Positions 63,050 to 64,000 of a DNA stretch of 64,000 bases are shown here, piece by piece (position 1 is the first letter of the stretch; each line of letters opens with the position of its first letter). The stretch covers positions 62,001 through 126,000 of the forward strand of contig CASIAB010000002.1 in the NCBI GenBank assembly GCA_949372635.1, read 5' to 3'. The notes beneath the pieces are model-generated. The model was not told the DNA's origin. It ran no database searches and saw only the letters and a list, made by a program, of their open reading frames with translations. The position numbers and the translations under genes were made by a program. The stretch is from an uncultured Pseudomonadales bacterium (GTDB lineage Bacteria > Pseudomonadota > Gammaproteobacteria > Pseudomonadales > Pseudohongiellaceae).

Positions 63050-64000
63050 CTATTTCTCGAACTCAACGAACTCAACTACTTCTAGATCAAACCCTGAGAT
63101 CGCATTAAATTTCGCTGGAAAGTTCAACAACCGCATCTTGCTGACGCCTAAATCCCTTAGTATTTGCGAGCCAGTCCCAATGGTGAGATCACTACCGCTG
63201 CGATTAGCCGAAGCGGCCTCAGACCCGTCACTCAAGACAGTGGCAATATTCTGCCCAAGGTCTTGACCATAATCTTCGCCGGATAATAACACAGCCACAC
63301 CCCTGCCCTCTTCGGCGATTTTCTTCAACGCATCGCTGAAAGACCAGCTGGTACGGCTAGAATTGTGCACATCGCAGATATCGCGAAGCGTATTTGGTAT
63401 ATGGACTCGTACCAACTGAGGATCGTCAGAGTCGATTGCACCCCTAGTAAAGGCTAGATGCAGGCTGCCACTAATGGAGTCCTTATAAGAATGCACATCG
63501 AATTCGCCGTACTTCGTTTCCATCTTGTGAATGGAAACCTTGGTGACAGTATGTTCGTTCGCAATTCGATAATGAATGAGGTCAACGATAGTGCCAATCT
63601 TGATGCTATGCTTTTCTGCGAATTTCTCAAGATCTGGACGTCTTGCCATCGAGCCATCTTCGTTCATGATTTCAACGATTGCAGCGGCCGGTGAATATCC
63701 AGCCAGCCTAGTAAGGTCGCACCCTGCCTCGGTATGACCGGCTCTGCGTAGTACGCCCCCCGGCTGCGCCATAATAGGAAATATATGCCCTGGCTGCACA
63801 ATGTCTGCTGCGACAGTTTCGCGATCGACTGCTACTTGAATAGTACGGGCTCTGTCACCAGCGGAAATTCCAGTAGTCACTCCGGTCGCCGCCTCGATAG
63901 AGACGGTGAAGTTTGTGTTATAGGGTGTATTGTTCTCGTTCACCATGAGAGGCAACTTTAAATGCTCGCAGCGCTCATGAGTGAGAGTAAGGCAGATCAG
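63050..64000 (-). CDS. ribBA: RibBA-type 3,4-dihydroxy-2-butanone 4-phosphate synthase, start outside window
   Basis: The frame stays open to base 64000 (reading LICLTLTHERCEHLKLP at the edge), so about 45 to 50 N-terminal residues, including part of the active site, are outside the window. Seen: PGHIFPIMAQPGGVLRRAGHTEAGCDLTRLAG with the second active-site block, then VSIHKMETKYGEFDVHSY opening the C-terminal domain. That domain resembles GTP cyclohydrolase II but lacks the CxxGDxFxSxxCDCG zinc motif: the equivalent stretch is HIPNTLRDICDVHNSSRTSW. It is therefore an RibBX-like protein with only the synthase active, which fits the separate ribA. Confidence 0.92.
   Translation of the reverse strand: MICLTLTHERCEHLKLPLMVNENNTPYNTNFTVSIEAATGVTTGISAGDRARTIQVAVDRETVAADIVQPGHIFPIMAQPGGVLRRAGHTEAGCDLTRLAGYSPAAAIVEIMNEDGSMARRPDLEKFAEKHSIKIGTIVDLIHYRIANEHTVTKVSIHKMETKYGEFDVHSYKDSISGSLHLAFTRGAIDSDDPQLVRVHIPNTLRDICDVHNSSRTSWSFSDALKKIAEEGRGVAVLLSGEDYGQDLGQNIATVLSDGSEAASANRSGSDLTIGTGSQILRDLGVSKMRLLNFPAKFNAISGFDLEVVEFVEFEK

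Noticed and set aside
62453-63085. 210-codon frame on the + strand across nusB and ribH
   Set aside because: It overlaps two intact housekeeping genes on the other strand; no motif seen.
1-64000. tRNA, rRNA, CRISPR, prophage or insertion sequence
   Set aside because: None was recognised; there are no transposase, integrase or array-like repeats.

Overview
The window looks like one continuous stretch of a gammaproteobacterial chromosome, probably from a free-living marine or other aquatic heterotroph. The evidence is the housekeeping gene order on the right: xseB-ispA-dxs facing ribBA-ribH-nusB-thiL-pgpA-ribA. Envelope genes are of Gram-negative type (TonB-dependent receptor, alginate-export-type porin, DacB, lipoproteins), many enzymes are secreted, there are three PQQ-type quinoproteins, and periplasmic export by Sec, Tat and lipobox signals is common. 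Genus-level placement cannot be made from sequence reading alone. No rRNA, tRNA, CRISPR array, phage or intact insertion sequence was seen.

Layout. 1-6.8 kb: end of an exported-type amidohydrolase, a class V aminotransferase, a GntP permease and a large FAD/Fe-S 2-hydroxyacid dehydrogenase, together suggesting glyoxylate/2-hydroxyacid use. 7.1-8.9 kb: a SoxC/SoxD-like sulfite dehydrogenase pair closed by a strong terminator, then a small repeat patch. 9.2-14.3 kb: MetC overlapping an NhaC antiporter, a solute-binding lipoprotein and an amidase. 14.3-24.9 kb: quinoprotein, PBP4, several secreted proteins of unknown role (including two members of one roughly 340-residue family), a GlcG/HbpS protein, an APC permease and a YkgJ protein. 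25.2-29.3 kb: two outer-membrane barrels and a 59-residue two-helix membrane protein. 29.3-36 kb: SapC, DUF2288, CoA transferase, TerB-like, FMN-binding, cyclase, lipoprotein and fatty acid hydroxylase genes. 36-38.2 kb: quinoprotein plus its cytochrome c. 38.5-42 kb: an OsmC remnant, a 3-methyladenine glycosylase, a cobalt-type nitrile hydratase operon and a broken START-domain gene. 42-48.2 kb: a BKACE enzyme, an ECF sigma factor with a broken ChrR-type anti-sigma gene, a Tat-exported DapA-like protein and a third quinoprotein. 48.2-54 kb: peroxiredoxin, PmtA-like methyltransferase, TVP38, acyl-activating enzyme and MAPEG genes, then a decayed stretch. 54-64 kb: isoprenoid (ispA, dxs), corrinoid (cobO, btuF, cobC), riboflavin (ribA, ribH, ribBA), thiamine (thiL) and phospholipid (pgpA) genes.

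The strongest local story is at 43.3-44.8 kb. A sigma factor is preceded by a TGATCC-N18-TAACA promoter like those of the singlet-oxygen RpoE/ChrR system. Its anti-sigma gene is split by an 11-base imperfect tandem duplication that keeps the zinc-binding inhibitor domain and cuts off the cupin sensor domain. Several other genes carry single lesions: an in-frame TGA at 16693, a +1 shift near 46196, a -1 shift near 41632, and remnants of OsmC and of an alpha/beta hydrolase. Either this lineage is losing accessory genes or the assembly has local base errors; raw reads would tell. No clearly new multi-gene system was identified.
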